Positions 22,873 through 32,164 of a DNA stretch of 64,000 nt are shown here, in pieces (the stretch's first letter is position 1; every line of letters begins with the position of its first letter). The stretch is taken from assembly GCA_038065335.1 (NCBI GenBank), contig JBBTRD010000008.1:8166-72165 (forward strand). Direction: 5' to 3'. Below the pieces are notes generated by a model. That model was not told the DNA's origin and did no database searches. It saw nothing but the letters and a program-made list of their open reading frames with translations. This DNA comes from 2-01-FULL-41-21 sp038065335 (lineage in GTDB: Bacteria; Patescibacteriota; Minisyncoccia; 2-02-FULL-40-12; GWA2-44-9). Both the position numbers and the translations under genes were made by a program.

Positions 22873-24711
22873 ATGGAAATTAGAAATATCGCTATTATCG
22901 CGCACGTTGATCATGGCAAAACAACCCTGACTGATATGCTTATGAAACAAACCGGCATGGTCCCGGCTGATTTTACAATGGATACCAACGACCTTGAACA
23001 AGAACGCGGTATTACTATTTATGCCAAAAACGCCGCCCTCTACTATAAAGACACCAAAATTAATATCGTCGACACGCCGGGTCATGCCGATTTTGGTTCG
23101 GAAGTGGAGCGGGTTTTGCGTTCCATTGATTCGGTTTTATTGGTCGTTGACGCTCAAGAAGGTCCGATGCCCCAGACAAAATTTGTTCTTAAAAAAGCCC
23201 TCGAATTGGGCATCAAACCAATTGTAATTATTAATAAAATAGACAAGCCGGCTTCTAATCCAGACGAAACCCATCACAAACTTTTGGAACTATTTATCGA
23301 TCTAGGCGCCACCACCGAACAGTTAGATTTTCCCGTGGTTTATGCCATTGGCCGAGATGGCATGGCCAAGTTAGACATGAAAGACAAAGCCGTAAACCTT
23401 AATCCAATTTTAGATACAATCTTAAAATATGTTCCACCAGCCAATGCCGACGCTTCGGCCCCGCTTCGTTTTCAACCTTTTAATCTAGCTTATGATAATT
23501 TTCTCGGCCGTTTAGGTATTGGCCGGGTGTATGAAGGCACTATTCATATGGGCGATACGGTCTATATCCGCACTCCGGCCAGTCTACTTGGTACCGGTAA
23601 TGATGTTAAAACGCGAACCGGTAAAATTACGAAGCTTTATACTTTCAAAGGCATGGCTCGCGTGGAATCCGAGTCCGCCGAGGCGGGGGATATCGTTATG
23701 GTGGCCGGTATTCCTGATATTTATATCGGTGAAACAATCTGCTCATCGCCCGAAACTCCCGCGTTACCAGCCATTCACGTTGACGAACCAACCATATCTT
23801 TAAATTTTCTCGTCAATGATTCACCCTTTGCCGGCCGAGAGGGCAAATTTGTGACCGGCCGACAAATCCGCGAACGATTGGAACACGAACTCGAGGTTAA
23901 TATAGGTTTGAAAGTAGATTTTGGCGAAGGAGACTTGCTGGCTAAAACAGGATCGGCTGTCGTCGGAAAAGTTTATGGTCGTGGCGAACTTCATGTTTCA
24001 ATTCTTTTGGAAAATATGCGTCGGGAAGGTTATGAACTTCAAGTTTCTCAACCTCAAGTCATTACAAAAAGAGTTAATGGTGAGCTTGTCGAACCATTTA
24101 AAGAAGCGATTATAGATGTCCCGGAAGAGACCTCGGGGATTGTTATTCAAAAATTAAATAAACGCGCCGGTACAATGATGAACATGGAACAGCATCACGG
24201 CCAAATCCGCATGACTTTCAAGATTCCAACCCGCGGTCTGCTTGGTTTTCGTAACGAATTTATTATCAACACAAAAGGCGAAGGAATTCTCTCTAGTCGA
24301 TTTATCAACTTTGAACCTTACGCCGGAGAAATCAGAAAACGGGCGGTTGGCTCGATGGTCTCCGGTGAAACGGGCAAGACTCTAGCTTATGCCCTCGATA
24401 ATCTCCAACAGCGCGGCCGGCTCTATATTCCCGCTAACACCGAAGTCTATGCCGGCATGGTCATTGGCGATACTTCCAAAGGCGACGACATGACCGTTAA
24501 TCCCATCAAGGGCAAGAAACTGACCAATATGCGCGCCGCCGGTTCGGACGATAATGTTATACTGGCTCCGCCCTATATTCTCACTCTTGAACGCGGTCTG
24601 GAAGTAATGGTCGAAGATGACTATTTAGAAATAACTCCCCAAAGCGTCCGCTTAAGAAAGAGATACCTGACAGAGAATGACCGTATCAAAGCGAATCGCT
24701 CAGATTTGTAA
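22873..24711 (+). CDS. typA: Translational GTPase TypA/BipA
   Basis: The 612-residue product has full length. G1 is AHVDHGKTTLTDML, switch motifs QERGITIYAKN and DTPGHADFGSEVER, G4 INKIDKPASNP; then domain II (RLGIGRVYEGTIHMGDTVYI), domain III/V (KVYGRGELHVSILLENMRRE GYEL) and the C-terminal TypA-specific region ending in LTLERGLEVMVEDDYLEITP. TypA binds 70S ribosomes and helps 50S assembly under stress. It converges with the exonuclease gene; a REP-like palindrome sits between the stops. Confidence 0.95.
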   Translation: MEIRNIAIIAHVDHGKTTLTDMLMKQTGMVPADFTMDTNDLEQERGITIYAKNAALYYKDTKINIVDTPGHADFGSEVERVLRSIDSVLLVVDAQEGPMPQTKFVLKKALELGIKPIVIINKIDKPASNPDETHHKLLELFIDLGATTEQLDFPVVYAIGRDGMAKLDMKDKAVNLNPILDTILKYVPPANADASAPLRFQPFNLAYDNFLGRLGIGRVYEGTIHMGDTVYIRTPASLLGTGNDVKTRTGKITKLYTFKGMARVESESAEAGDIVMVAGIPDIYIGETICSSPETPALPAIHVDEPTISLNFLVNDSPFAGREGKFVTGRQIRERLEHELEVNIGLKVDFGEGDLLAKTGSAVVGKVYGRGELHVSILLENMRREGYELQVSQPQVITKRVNGELVEPFKEAIIDVPEETSGIVIQKLNKRAGTMMNMEQHHGQIRMTFKIPTRGLLGFRNEFIINTKGEGILSSRFINFEPYAGEIRKRAVGSMVSGETGKTLAYALDNLQQRGRLYIPANTEVYAGMVIGDTSKGDDMTVNPIKGKKLTNMRAAGSDDNVILAPPYILTLERGLEVMVEDDYLEITPQSVRLRKRYLTENDRIKANRSDL

Positions 24712-24740
24712 GACTATAGAGGTTTAGCCTCTATAGTCTT
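24710..24740. repeat. Solitary REP-like palindrome between typA and exonuclease gene
   Basis: AAGACTATAGAGG and CCTCTATAGTCTT pair perfectly around a TTTAG loop. The core is identical to the palindrome at the 3' end of the RAYT gene at 55594. It overlaps both stop codons and probably also terminates transcription in both directions. Confidence 0.85.
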
Positions 24741-25413
24741 ACTTACCTGACATGTATTTCTCCCAATATTCGTAAAGTTTCGCGGTGGAGACGATATCGC
24801 GAACGCAATAAAGAGCGATGTCTCGGCAACGGCCTTCTTTGAAGAGGTGAGCGACGTCATGACCCGTCACACCCTTGTCTTTGGGGCTCTCAATACCAAA
24901 AGCTTGGCACCAGAGATGCAGACTTCCCTTAAAACGCATCGCGCCGTAGTTGGTCAATTTGTCGTAGATATCGATGTGTGGCCGATCATAGTATCGATTC
25001 TGAATTAAATTAACCGAGGGTTTTACTTTATTAATCGCCGAACGAATCGCCAAAAATGGACAATCAAAACTATGACCGTTGAAAGTTATAAACTGATCGT
25101 AATGATTAGCTGATTCCCAAAATCGTTTTAAAATTTCTTTTTCATTCGCGCAGGGGACCGCGAGATTACCACCCACTTCTTCTTCGATTTCATCTTTTTG
25201 TTTTTGATAATAGACCGCGCCCTTGTTCGTTTCCGGATTTAAAATACCAATGGCCACCACTCGGCCGGTCAGAGGGGAAAGGCCCATGCCGTCGCGAACG
25301 AGCTGACGTTGAGCATCGGTTTCAACGTTGGCCAATAATAGCTCCCTAGATTTTTCATCTAAACCATCGAAGTCCACGCCAACGGTTTCAATATCAAATA
25401 CGAGTTTAGGCAT
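24739..25413 (-). CDS. Predicted 3'-5' exonuclease, PolB-type exonuclease fold
   Basis: The 224-residue product has RNase H-like exonuclease motifs: Exo I VFDIETVGVDFD (Asp6, Glu8), Exo II TFNGHSFDCPFLAIRSAI, and Exo III YCVRDIVSTAKLYEY. It resembles the family described as predicted 3'-5' exonucleases related to the exonuclease domain of PolB. Stand-alone enzymes of this type may proofread or process DNA or RNA ends. A 480-base non-coding region precedes its start. Confidence 0.75.
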   Translation of the reverse strand: MPKLVFDIETVGVDFDGLDEKSRELLLANVETDAQRQLVRDGMGLSPLTGRVVAIGILNPETNKGAVYYQKQKDEIEEEVGGNLAVPCANEKEILKRFWESANHYDQFITFNGHSFDCPFLAIRSAINKVKPSVNLIQNRYYDRPHIDIYDKLTNYGAMRFKGSLHLWCQAFGIESPKDKGVTGHDVAHLFKEGRCRDIALYCVRDIVSTAKLYEYWEKYMSGK

Positions 25414-25893
25414 GAGTAGAATCTAAAAGATTAAAACTAAAATCTAAAAAATACCAACAATTGAATTGTAACTTAAAATACATTTATTACAACCCCCTGT
25501 ATAGGGCCACCCCCAAGATAAAAGAGGAGAGCTGGGGAAAAAATAATGGGAGAAGATAACTAATAAATTAATTAAATAAAAAAAATAATTTTAAACTCTA
25601 ATTTATTAAAGGGGAGTACCGTTTTTATCTTTACGGTACGTCGCACAATGTAGGTTATGCGACGTATATGGTAATATAATCAACTGTATCGCGAAACAAA
25701 TAATAAACCACTAATCTTACTTAATGGATCTTGAGATTATCGTGTCCTACTACCCTTCCATTCGTCCCAGGGAATCCTGCAGAGATCTTTTGTAAGCCAT
25801 GCCACCTACTTAATACCATTTTAAATCCTTGCAGGGGAGTCTCCCCTACTTGCTTATCATCTCTTATTCTCTTATTCTTTTATTCTTAATCAT
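25414..25893. other. Intergenic region of 480 bases
   Basis: There is no convincing gene. It holds AT-rich filler (25560-25605), small inverted repeats (ACCGT/ACGGT 25619-25639; GTCGCA/TGCGAC 25641-25664; GCAGGGGA/TCCCCT 25831-25847) and TATTCT repeats near 25862. On the minus strand a 32-codon frame (25735-25833, starting MVLSRWHGLQKISAGFPG) is open; I cannot support it as a gene. A leader or small RNA for the exonuclease gene is possible. Confidence 0.35.
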
Positions 25894-27159
25894 TTACAGA
25901 TAATCCAGCGGATTAACCGACCCTTCAAAATAATTAAAATAGAGCTGACCGCCTTTTTTATCACTAACATAAGTAAAGAAGTCTTTGTATACCGAAAGAT
26001 GTAAATGCGACCCCGTGACGGTGCCGGTGTTCCCCTCGTAACCAATAATCTGTCCCACAACAACTTGTGTTCCAACTTGCAGGAACGAAAGCGCGCTCAT
26101 ATGGGTATAGACGCTCACGAGATTAAATTTAGTAGGATGCTTAATTGCCACCCAATTTCCCCAGCCATCGTTTTTGCCATTAGCAATTATTTCTCCGTCG
26201 GCGATAGTTTTAATCGGACTTCCATACCCCGCGGCCGTGTCTATTCCATTGTGAGGAGCTCCACCGTATGGCCCACGCGATTTTCCGCATTTCGCGTATG
26301 TCGTGCATCCATAACTTTGAGTAATACGATATCCGTTTTCGGGCCAAGAAAACAATCCTTTTTGTTTTTTGGGAAGATTACTATTGGCAGTTTCGTGAAC
26401 TATGTAAAATCCACCTTGAATAACTTGAGTTTCAAGTTCTCGCAACTGATTAAAGAAAATGGATTCTTGTTGTTCAGTCGCGATAAGAAGTTTTTGATAT
26501 TGGGCCTCTTGACCTTTAGTTATGGCCAGCAGTTGGTTTTTGTCCTGCTGAACACCGGCCAGCGATGTTTTTTGGGCAGTTTCCTGTTGTTTGAGAGTCT
26601 GGAGACCTTTTTTCTTGTCTTCAAGATCATTTTTTTGATTTATTAAATTTGCCTGATCTTGGTTTAACTCCTCGACGAGATGAAGAAGATTAGAGTTAAC
26701 GGTTAGCGCGTATTGCTCCTGATTAAAATAATCGGAGAGGCTCGCGTTTTTCATTAATATGCCGACGAGTGTTTCATTGTCCCGCTTCGCGAGATATAAT
26801 AACAACTGGCCAATAGTAGATTTTTGATAATCAATTTTTTCTTTGGTTGTGACGATGTTTTCTTGAACGCCAGCAATTTCAACTTGAGTTTTATCAATTT
26901 TTTTACCTGTCAGTAGTATCTCCGTATTGATTGTGTTGATTTGATTCTGCAGATTCTGAATCTGAGCCTTAAGGGTATTGCCTTGTGCTTGAGTCTGCGC
27001 GATTGTGCCTCGTAATTGCTGGGCCTGCTCCTCCAGAGCCTGGATTTGCGCCTTTAGTTGATTCATCTTGTCCTGATTCGCATCAGCTGATACAAAATTA
27101 ACCCCAAATATAAAAAACAAGACAAAACAACCAGTAAGAATTTTAGATTTGATTGGCAT
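25894..27159 (-). CDS. Secreted coiled-coil M23 metallopeptidase (EnvC-like)
   Basis: The 421-residue product has a signal peptide (about 1-25, ILTGCFVLFFIFGVNFVSA), a long Gln-rich coiled coil (about 30-240) and an M23 LytM domain near the C terminus with GGAPHNGIDTAAGYGSP (first His and Asp), YTHMSAL and the HLH motif in GSHLHLSVYKD. All zinc ligands are present, so it should be an active endopeptidase rather than a pseudo-enzyme. The architecture matches EnvC/NlpD-like peptidoglycan hydrolases involved in cell separation. Confidence 0.88.
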   Translation of the reverse strand: MPIKSKILTGCFVLFFIFGVNFVSADANQDKMNQLKAQIQALEEQAQQLRGTIAQTQAQGNTLKAQIQNLQNQINTINTEILLTGKKIDKTQVEIAGVQENIVTTKEKIDYQKSTIGQLLLYLAKRDNETLVGILMKNASLSDYFNQEQYALTVNSNLLHLVEELNQDQANLINQKNDLEDKKKGLQTLKQQETAQKTSLAGVQQDKNQLLAITKGQEAQYQKLLIATEQQESIFFNQLRELETQVIQGGFYIVHETANSNLPKKQKGLFSWPENGYRITQSYGCTTYAKCGKSRGPYGGAPHNGIDTAAGYGSPIKTIADGEIIANGKNDGWGNWVAIKHPTKFNLVSVYTHMSALSFLQVGTQVVVGQIIGYEGNTGTVTGSHLHLSVYKDFFTYVSDKKGGQLYFNYFEGSVNPLDYL

Positions 27160-27188
27160 GGTCGGTAGATTTTTCTAAATCCTAAGTT

Positions 27189-28550
27189 CTAACTATTAAA
27201 TTCTGTTTTTCCAATCGCTTTCTTTACCCGCTTCACGACTTCGTTCTTGCCCAATACAACAACCAGTTGAACAGGGTCGGGTGATTTTTCTTTGCCCGAT
27301 AAGGCTACTCGCAACGGCCAGTAAACCATCCCGCGATTATCCCCCGCAACAACGTCAAGGCGGTGTTTTAAAATTTCCGAATCCTGAAAATCCCAATTCT
27401 CTATGACACCCAACGCCCGTTTTAACGATTCTTGGGTAATGTGCCATTCAGTGTCTTTCCAATTCAATAATTCTTTTTCATAAATCGGCTCGGACCACAA
27501 ATATGAAAATTCTTGGGCATCACTCAATTTTTCGAGCCGTTCGGTAACTAACGGCACTGCCGAATTAGAAATATTTAAATTAGTTAAATTTTTAAACTCC
27601 GCTGGTGTTAATCGGCGGATGTACTGACAATTAATCCAGTTCAATTTTTTTGTGTCAAATATCGCTCCTGATTTATGTATTTTTGATAATTCGAATTCTT
27701 GAATCATTTCTTCGCGAGAAAGAATATCTTTACTAAAAGTATAACCTAAGCCACCCAAAAAATTTACAACCGCTTCTGGCAAATAATTCTTTTTATAATC
27801 CACAACCGCCATCGCCCCGTGACGTTTTGAAAGTTTAGTGCGATCGGGCGCAAGAATCAGTGGCAAATGAGCAAAAAGGGGCGGTGTCTTACCTAGGGCC
27901 TCATAAACAAGAATCTGTTTGGGTGTGTTTGAAATGTGATCTTCGCCCCGAATAACGTGGGAAATTTCCATCTCCGCGTCATCTACAACGGCCGCGAAAT
28001 TATACAACGGGTCAGTCACCGTCCGGGCAACACTGAAATCCCCCAATAAGCCGGCTCTAAATTCAATGTGCCCCTTGATCTGGTCTTCAAAAGAAACAAC
28101 CTGCTCTGAATTGCCGACATTTAATCGAATGATTCCCCCACCTTCTTTGCCGAGAGGCAAATCTTTGTGGTTGCATTCGTGCCGAGGCGGTTGTTTTTGA
28201 AATTCCTGACGCTGACGCTCGGCTTCTAATTCTTCTTGAGAATGATGACAATAAAAAGTCTTGCCTTCATTTAATAGTTTTTCCAGGGCCGTTCGATATA
28301 ATTGCGTTCGTTCACTCTGTCGAATAACTTCGTCATCCCAATCCAATCCCAACCAACGTAAAGCTTCCAAGATACTTTCTTCGTATTTCTTAGTGGAACG
28401 TTCTTGGTCGGTATCTTCAATTCGGAGATAAAACTGGCCGCCCACTTTTTTGGCAAATAACCAATTATAAAGTGCTGATTGCCCTGTTCCAATATGCAAA
28501 AAACCCGTTGGCGACGGCGCAATCCGAACCCTTATTTGGCTTTTATTCAT
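27189..28550 (-). CDS. gltX: Glutamyl-tRNA synthetase
   Basis: The 453-residue product has the HIGH-type signature APSPTGFLHIGTGQSALYNW and the KMSKS-type KLSKRHGAMAV, plus RIEDTDQERSTKKYEESILE and VIRGEDHISNTPKQILVYEA. Residues around LPLGKEGGG (28140-28162) look like a small inserted repeat in the zinc-binding/stem region. A tRNA-Glu gene (CUC) is at 49569. Whether the enzyme also charges tRNA-Gln cannot be told. Length is at the short end for GluRS, with a compact anticodon-binding domain. Confidence 0.94.
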   Translation of the reverse strand: MNKSQIRVRIAPSPTGFLHIGTGQSALYNWLFAKKVGGQFYLRIEDTDQERSTKKYEESILEALRWLGLDWDDEVIRQSERTQLYRTALEKLLNEGKTFYCHHSQEELEAERQRQEFQKQPPRHECNHKDLPLGKEGGGIIRLNVGNSEQVVSFEDQIKGHIEFRAGLLGDFSVARTVTDPLYNFAAVVDDAEMEISHVIRGEDHISNTPKQILVYEALGKTPPLFAHLPLILAPDRTKLSKRHGAMAVVDYKKNYLPEAVVNFLGGLGYTFSKDILSREEMIQEFELSKIHKSGAIFDTKKLNWINCQYIRRLTPAEFKNLTNLNISNSAVPLVTERLEKLSDAQEFSYLWSEPIYEKELLNWKDTEWHITQESLKRALGVIENWDFQDSEILKHRLDVVAGDNRGMVYWPLRVALSGKEKSPDPVQLVVVLGKNEVVKRVKKAIGKTEFNS

Positions 28551-28645
28551 AGAATTTATTATACCTTTTATCTAGGTTGTCAGCAAAGCGTAAAATGCTA
28601 GTATTGTTTAGAAATTAGATATTAGTAATTAGAAATTTTATCTCT

Positions 28646-30568
28646 ATGTACGTTCTCGAAGTTTTACCCCTCACAACACTTCCGCCCCAAATTCCCCAGA
28701 TTTTGAGTTACTATCACGATTCGGACCTTCCTAAGGGCGCCATTGTTGAAATATCTCTCAATAATCGCCTCGTAACAGCGACGGTTATTGATTCATACAA
28801 TCTTGACGAACAAAAAATCTTAATTAAAAAATCTCTTTTTCAACTCAAAAAAATAAGTAGAGTTTTAAGCGAAAAATCCATTATTACCGAATGGCAATTT
28901 AAAATCGCTTTGTGGTTAGCTAGCCATTATGTTGCTCCGCTCGGCCTCTGCCTGAAAACTGTCTTGCCACCGTTTTTTCTAAAAGCCCGCTACCTTATCG
29001 AACCAAAAAAATTATTTTCTAATCCATCGGCGAATCTAATATCGGAATGGATTATTACCCACGCCCAAGATTCGGCCCGTCATATTAAACCATTCCTCAA
29101 GGATAAATTGGGCCAGACATTAATTGTTGTTCCGGATGGTTCTTATATCCCCTATTTTCAAAAAGAATTCGTAGCGACAAAACCATTTATTTTGACTTCC
29201 GCCACTAGTAACAAAGATTATTATCGAATCTGGAAAGATGTCGCCACGCAAAATATTCGTATGATTATTGGCACTCGCCAAGCTCTTTTTCTGCCTTTCG
29301 TAAATCTAAAACACATTATTGTTATTGATCCGCTTCACGAATTTTATAAATCCGACATGAGTCCTAAATATTGGACGCCGGAATTAGCCGAAATGGTTGC
29401 CCTGAATCATGGCGCGCAATTTATTGCTTTGTCTCCCCTTCTCGGTGTTGACGCTTATGAAAAATCTCTCCAAGACAAAATTCAAGTTCGGGATACTTCA
29501 AAATCATGGCCGGCAAAAATTTCGGTGATTGACCTCACCTCCGAATTCAAACAAGGTTACTTTGTTAGTACTCTCACTCCGAACGCGCGGGATATCATAC
29601 GCGAAACACTTGCTCGCAAAGAAAAAGTTCTGATCGTTTCCGCCCGACGCGGATACAGTGGAATCCTTCTTTGCCAGCGCTGCGGATTTTCGTTTAAATG
29701 CCCGAATTGCGATTTACCCATGCGCGTCCACCAAGGTGTCACTCTTTTATTGATTTGTCATCATTGTAATCACTCTCTATCATATCCTTACGCCTGTCCG
29801 AATTGTCATAGCTCCCAAATAAAAGCGACTGGACCGGCCGGCGGGCAAAAAATATTTGAAGAACTCCAAAAAATGATTGTGTTCGGCCAACTTGAGAAAG
29901 TGCCGATTTTACTTATGGATGCCGACACTACCCAAAACCAAACCGAAGAAAATGAAATTCTAGAAACAATCCACAAGGTCGGACCTTGTATTCTCATTGC
30001 TACCCAAAAAATATTCAGCTATAGCTACGATTTAAAATTTAATACTGTCATTATTCCCCGGCTTGACGCTCTTGCCGTCGGTTCTGATTTCCAAACCACC
30101 GAACGGCTTTGGTACCATCTTGAAAAACTGGCTGACTTCCTGCCTGCCGGCAGACACGGTGAACCAAGCCAAATTGTCGCCCAAACATTCAATCAAAAAG
30201 AACTTCTTCCAAAACTTGCTCGCCATGATTACAAGCTGTTATACGAACTAGAATTGTCCGCCCGCAAAGCTTTCTGGTATCCGCCGTTCTGCCGAATCGT
30301 CAAACTTACTTATACTCATGCCGATTACCGTAAAGTCATCGCTTCCGCCCGCGCGGCGGTGGAAAAATTAAAAATGGCCTCAATCCATATCAAAGCCCAA
30401 GATAAAATCAAAATCACCGAAACCTCCCAGCTTTTCCTAAAAAAAGAGAAGGGCCGTTTCACTTATGCCATCATCGTCAAAATCCCGCTCGACTTCCCTC
30501 CCCGTGATCTCCTTCGCTACGTCCCCACCCAATGGCTGATAGATTTAGATCCGCGGACAACAATATAG
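28646..30568 (+). CDS. priA: PriA-like primosomal protein lacking ATPase motifs
   Basis: The 640-residue product has the PriA N-terminal DNA-binding domain (MYVLEVLPLTTLPPQIPQIL; ALWLASHYVAPLGLCLKTVL), the eight-Cys zinc region at about 343-393 (LCQRCGFSFKCPNCDLPMRV; CHHCNHSLSYPYACPNCHSS) and the C-terminal domain (FWYPPFCRIVKLTY). The helicase core is degenerate: no Walker A where GVTGSGKT should be, DEEH replaced by IDPLHEFYKSD, the SATP motif by LSPLLGV, and the arginine-finger motif QVAGRAGR by YHLEKLADF followed by an inserted repeat (LPAGRHGEP). GTRQALFLPF and ARRGYSGILL remain. It is probably unable to hydrolyse ATP but may still bind forks and load DnaB (46979). Confidence 0.85.
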   Translation: MYVLEVLPLTTLPPQIPQILSYYHDSDLPKGAIVEISLNNRLVTATVIDSYNLDEQKILIKKSLFQLKKISRVLSEKSIITEWQFKIALWLASHYVAPLGLCLKTVLPPFFLKARYLIEPKKLFSNPSANLISEWIITHAQDSARHIKPFLKDKLGQTLIVVPDGSYIPYFQKEFVATKPFILTSATSNKDYYRIWKDVATQNIRMIIGTRQALFLPFVNLKHIIVIDPLHEFYKSDMSPKYWTPELAEMVALNHGAQFIALSPLLGVDAYEKSLQDKIQVRDTSKSWPAKISVIDLTSEFKQGYFVSTLTPNARDIIRETLARKEKVLIVSARRGYSGILLCQRCGFSFKCPNCDLPMRVHQGVTLLLICHHCNHSLSYPYACPNCHSSQIKATGPAGGQKIFEELQKMIVFGQLEKVPILLMDADTTQNQTEENEILETIHKVGPCILIATQKIFSYSYDLKFNTVIIPRLDALAVGSDFQTTERLWYHLEKLADFLPAGRHGEPSQIVAQTFNQKELLPKLARHDYKLLYELELSARKAFWYPPFCRIVKLTYTHADYRKVIASARAAVEKLKMASIHIKAQDKIKITETSQLFLKKEKGRFTYAIIVKIPLDFPPRDLLRYVPTQWLIDLDPRTTI

Positions 30569-30608
30569 GATATAGACAAGAAGTTGTTATTTCAGTAGTA
30601 TTTGACTA

Positions 30609-31067
30609 ATGGAAATTACGAAGACACCGCATGAAGTATTGGCCAACCGGACTAAGCTGGTACCGGCCGAAGAAATAAAAGCGGGCAAATATGGCCAGCT
30701 GGTTTTGGATATGAAAAAAGCGATGGTGGAGAATATGGGTGTTGGTTTGGCCGCTAATCAAGTCGGACAAGATTTAAGCATTTTTGTTATTGATGCCAAA
30801 ACCGCAAACGCTTACAAAGTGCCGGAAGCGTATTTCAATCCCGAAATTACCGAGTATTCGACGGAAACCGATGATGTCGAAGAGGGCTGTCTCTCTATCC
30901 CCGGCTTTTACGTTGGAATCCCCCGCTCCAAGAAAATCATGTTCAAAGCCCTAGACGAAACTGGCAAGAAAATAAAATTCAAAGCCCGCGGCTTCCTGGC
31001 TCGCGTTCTCCAACACGAAACTGACCATCTTAACGGATTAGCCATTAAAGACAGGGCAAAAATATAA
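30609..31067 (+). CDS. def: Peptide deformylase
   Basis: The 152-residue product has the three PDF motifs: GVGLAANQVG (motif 1), EEGCLSIPG (motif 2, metal Cys) and QHETDHLNG (motif 3, HExxH metal site). It removes the formyl group from nascent proteins. It is followed by fmt, its functional partner, across a 125-base structured element, an arrangement common in bacteria. Confidence 0.95.
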   Translation: MEITKTPHEVLANRTKLVPAEEIKAGKYGQLVLDMKKAMVENMGVGLAANQVGQDLSIFVIDAKTANAYKVPEAYFNPEITEYSTETDDVEEGCLSIPGFYVGIPRSKKIMFKALDETGKKIKFKARGFLARVLQHETDHLNGLAIKDRAKI

Positions 31068-31068
31068 G

Positions 31069-31193
31069 GTTAAGAACCTGCCTTTTGACCCAGTAGCGGA
31101 AGGGGTCCCAGCGAAGCTGGGGAAACCGACGGCCTGCCTGCCGGCAGGCAGGGACTGGTTTCCCGGGTCTGGGGCAAAAGGCAGGTTCTTAAC
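31069..31193 (+). repeat. Double-hairpin structured element between def and fmt
   Basis: Outer stem GTTAAGAACCTGCCTTTTG pairs with CAAAAGGCAGGTTCTTAAC. Inside are CCCAGTAGCGGAAGGGG, a CCCAGC/GCTGGG hairpin, GGAAACCGACGG, a CCTGCCTGCC/GGCAGGCAGG palindrome and GACTGGTTTCCCGGGTCTGGGG. The inner sequence is shared with 49051-49181 (inverted), while the outer stem is different but still paired. It fills the whole def-fmt gap. Confidence 0.85.
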
Positions 31194-31199
31194 CGCAAT

Positions 31200-32102
31200 A
31201 TGAAAATAATTTTCTTTGGGACATCTGAATTTGCGGTACCGGCGCTAGAGACACTCCATGGTGCTGGTTTTGATGTTACGGTCATCACTATGCTCGATCA
31301 ACCGGTCGGCCGAAAAAAGATTCTCACACCGACGCCAGTTAAGGTCGCGGCGGAAAAACTTGGTCTCAAAGTTCTCCAGCCACTGAAACTAAAGGATGAT
31401 GTATTTTTTGAAGAATTTTTAGCCCTGGGCGAACCCGCCTCTGGCGGGCAGTTCCAACCTCCCGATTTTTGTGTTATCGCCGCCTACGGCAAAATTATCG
31501 CCGAACGATATATAAATACCCCTAAATATGGGTTTTTAAATATTCATCCTTCTCTTCTTCCGAAGTATCGAGGACCAACACCCATTCAGACTGCAATTCT
31601 CAATGGTGAAGATACAATTGGTGTCTCCATCATACAAATTGATAAAGACGTGGACCATGGCGGAATTTTTTCGAAGCAAGAATTACGAATTACGAATTAC
31701 GAAAACTACAAAAAAATTTATGATAAGCTCGCTGAACTTGGGGCAAAATTATTGGTTGAAACAATCCCTAAAATTATTTCCGGAGAAATCAAGCCGAAGG
31801 AGCAAGACCACAGCCAGGCGATATTCACGAAAATATTTACTCGAGAAGATGCCCGCATTGATTGGTCTCGTCCGCCTCAAGAAATTTATAACCAAATCCG
31901 CGCCCTCAACCCCGAACCCGGCACTTGGACAACATGGAACGACAAAGTAGTGAACATCAAAGCCGCCTCCTTCGCTAAAACTACGGAAGGCCACAACAAG
32001 CAACTAAAATTGCTCATTGTACAACTTGAAGGGAAAAAAGAAACATCCATGTCTGATTTTCTCTCTGGCCATCCCGATTTCGATGTCTCTCAATTAAAAT
32101 AA
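31200..32102 (+). CDS. fmt: Methionyl-tRNA formyltransferase
   Basis: The 300-residue product has the formyl-transferase core: MKIIFFGTSEFAVPALETLH, CVIAAYGKIIAERYINTPKY, FLNIHPSLLPKYRGPTPIQT (catalytic Asn/His region) and IGVSIIQIDKDVDHGGIF (Asp), plus a C-terminal domain with TREDARIDWSRPPQEIYN. A palindrome (EPASGG, 31434-31450) and an AATTACGA microrepeat (LRITNYEN, 31681-31706) are inserted in frame. Partner of def. Confidence 0.93.
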   Translation: MKIIFFGTSEFAVPALETLHGAGFDVTVITMLDQPVGRKKILTPTPVKVAAEKLGLKVLQPLKLKDDVFFEEFLALGEPASGGQFQPPDFCVIAAYGKIIAERYINTPKYGFLNIHPSLLPKYRGPTPIQTAILNGEDTIGVSIIQIDKDVDHGGIFSKQELRITNYENYKKIYDKLAELGAKLLVETIPKIISGEIKPKEQDHSQAIFTKIFTREDARIDWSRPPQEIYNQIRALNPEPGTWTTWNDKVVNIKAASFAKTTEGHNKQLKLLIVQLEGKKETSMSDFLSGHPDFDVSQLK

Positions 32103-32107
32103 TTAAA

Positions 32108-32140
32108 GGCCCCGCGCAGGCCGCATACGCGGGGCCCTGG
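32108..32140 (+). terminator. Terminator-like hairpin after fmt
   Basis: GGCCCCGCG (32108-32116) pairs with CGCGGGGCC (32128-32136). There is no T-run directly after it, so termination strength is uncertain. It separates fmt from the convergent gene. Confidence 0.5.
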
Positions 32141-32164
32141 CGGGGCGGGAACTGACCTGACGAT

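Noticed and set aside
24074..24096. GELVEPF in TypA as another palindromic in-frame insert
   Set aside because: The DNA resembles the GAGCTTGTCGAA repeat, but TypA proteins normally have a DG-x-x-EP-type sequence at this place and length is normal, so it is likely native.
25735..25833. 32-residue minus-strand peptide gene
   Set aside because: Open frame with a weak purine stretch upstream, but no recognisable family and no conservation evidence available.
30139..30160. AGRHG in PriA as remnant of the AGRAGR helicase motif
   Set aside because: The DNA here is the CCTGCCTGCCGGCAG palindrome found in other genes, so the similarity is due to the insert.
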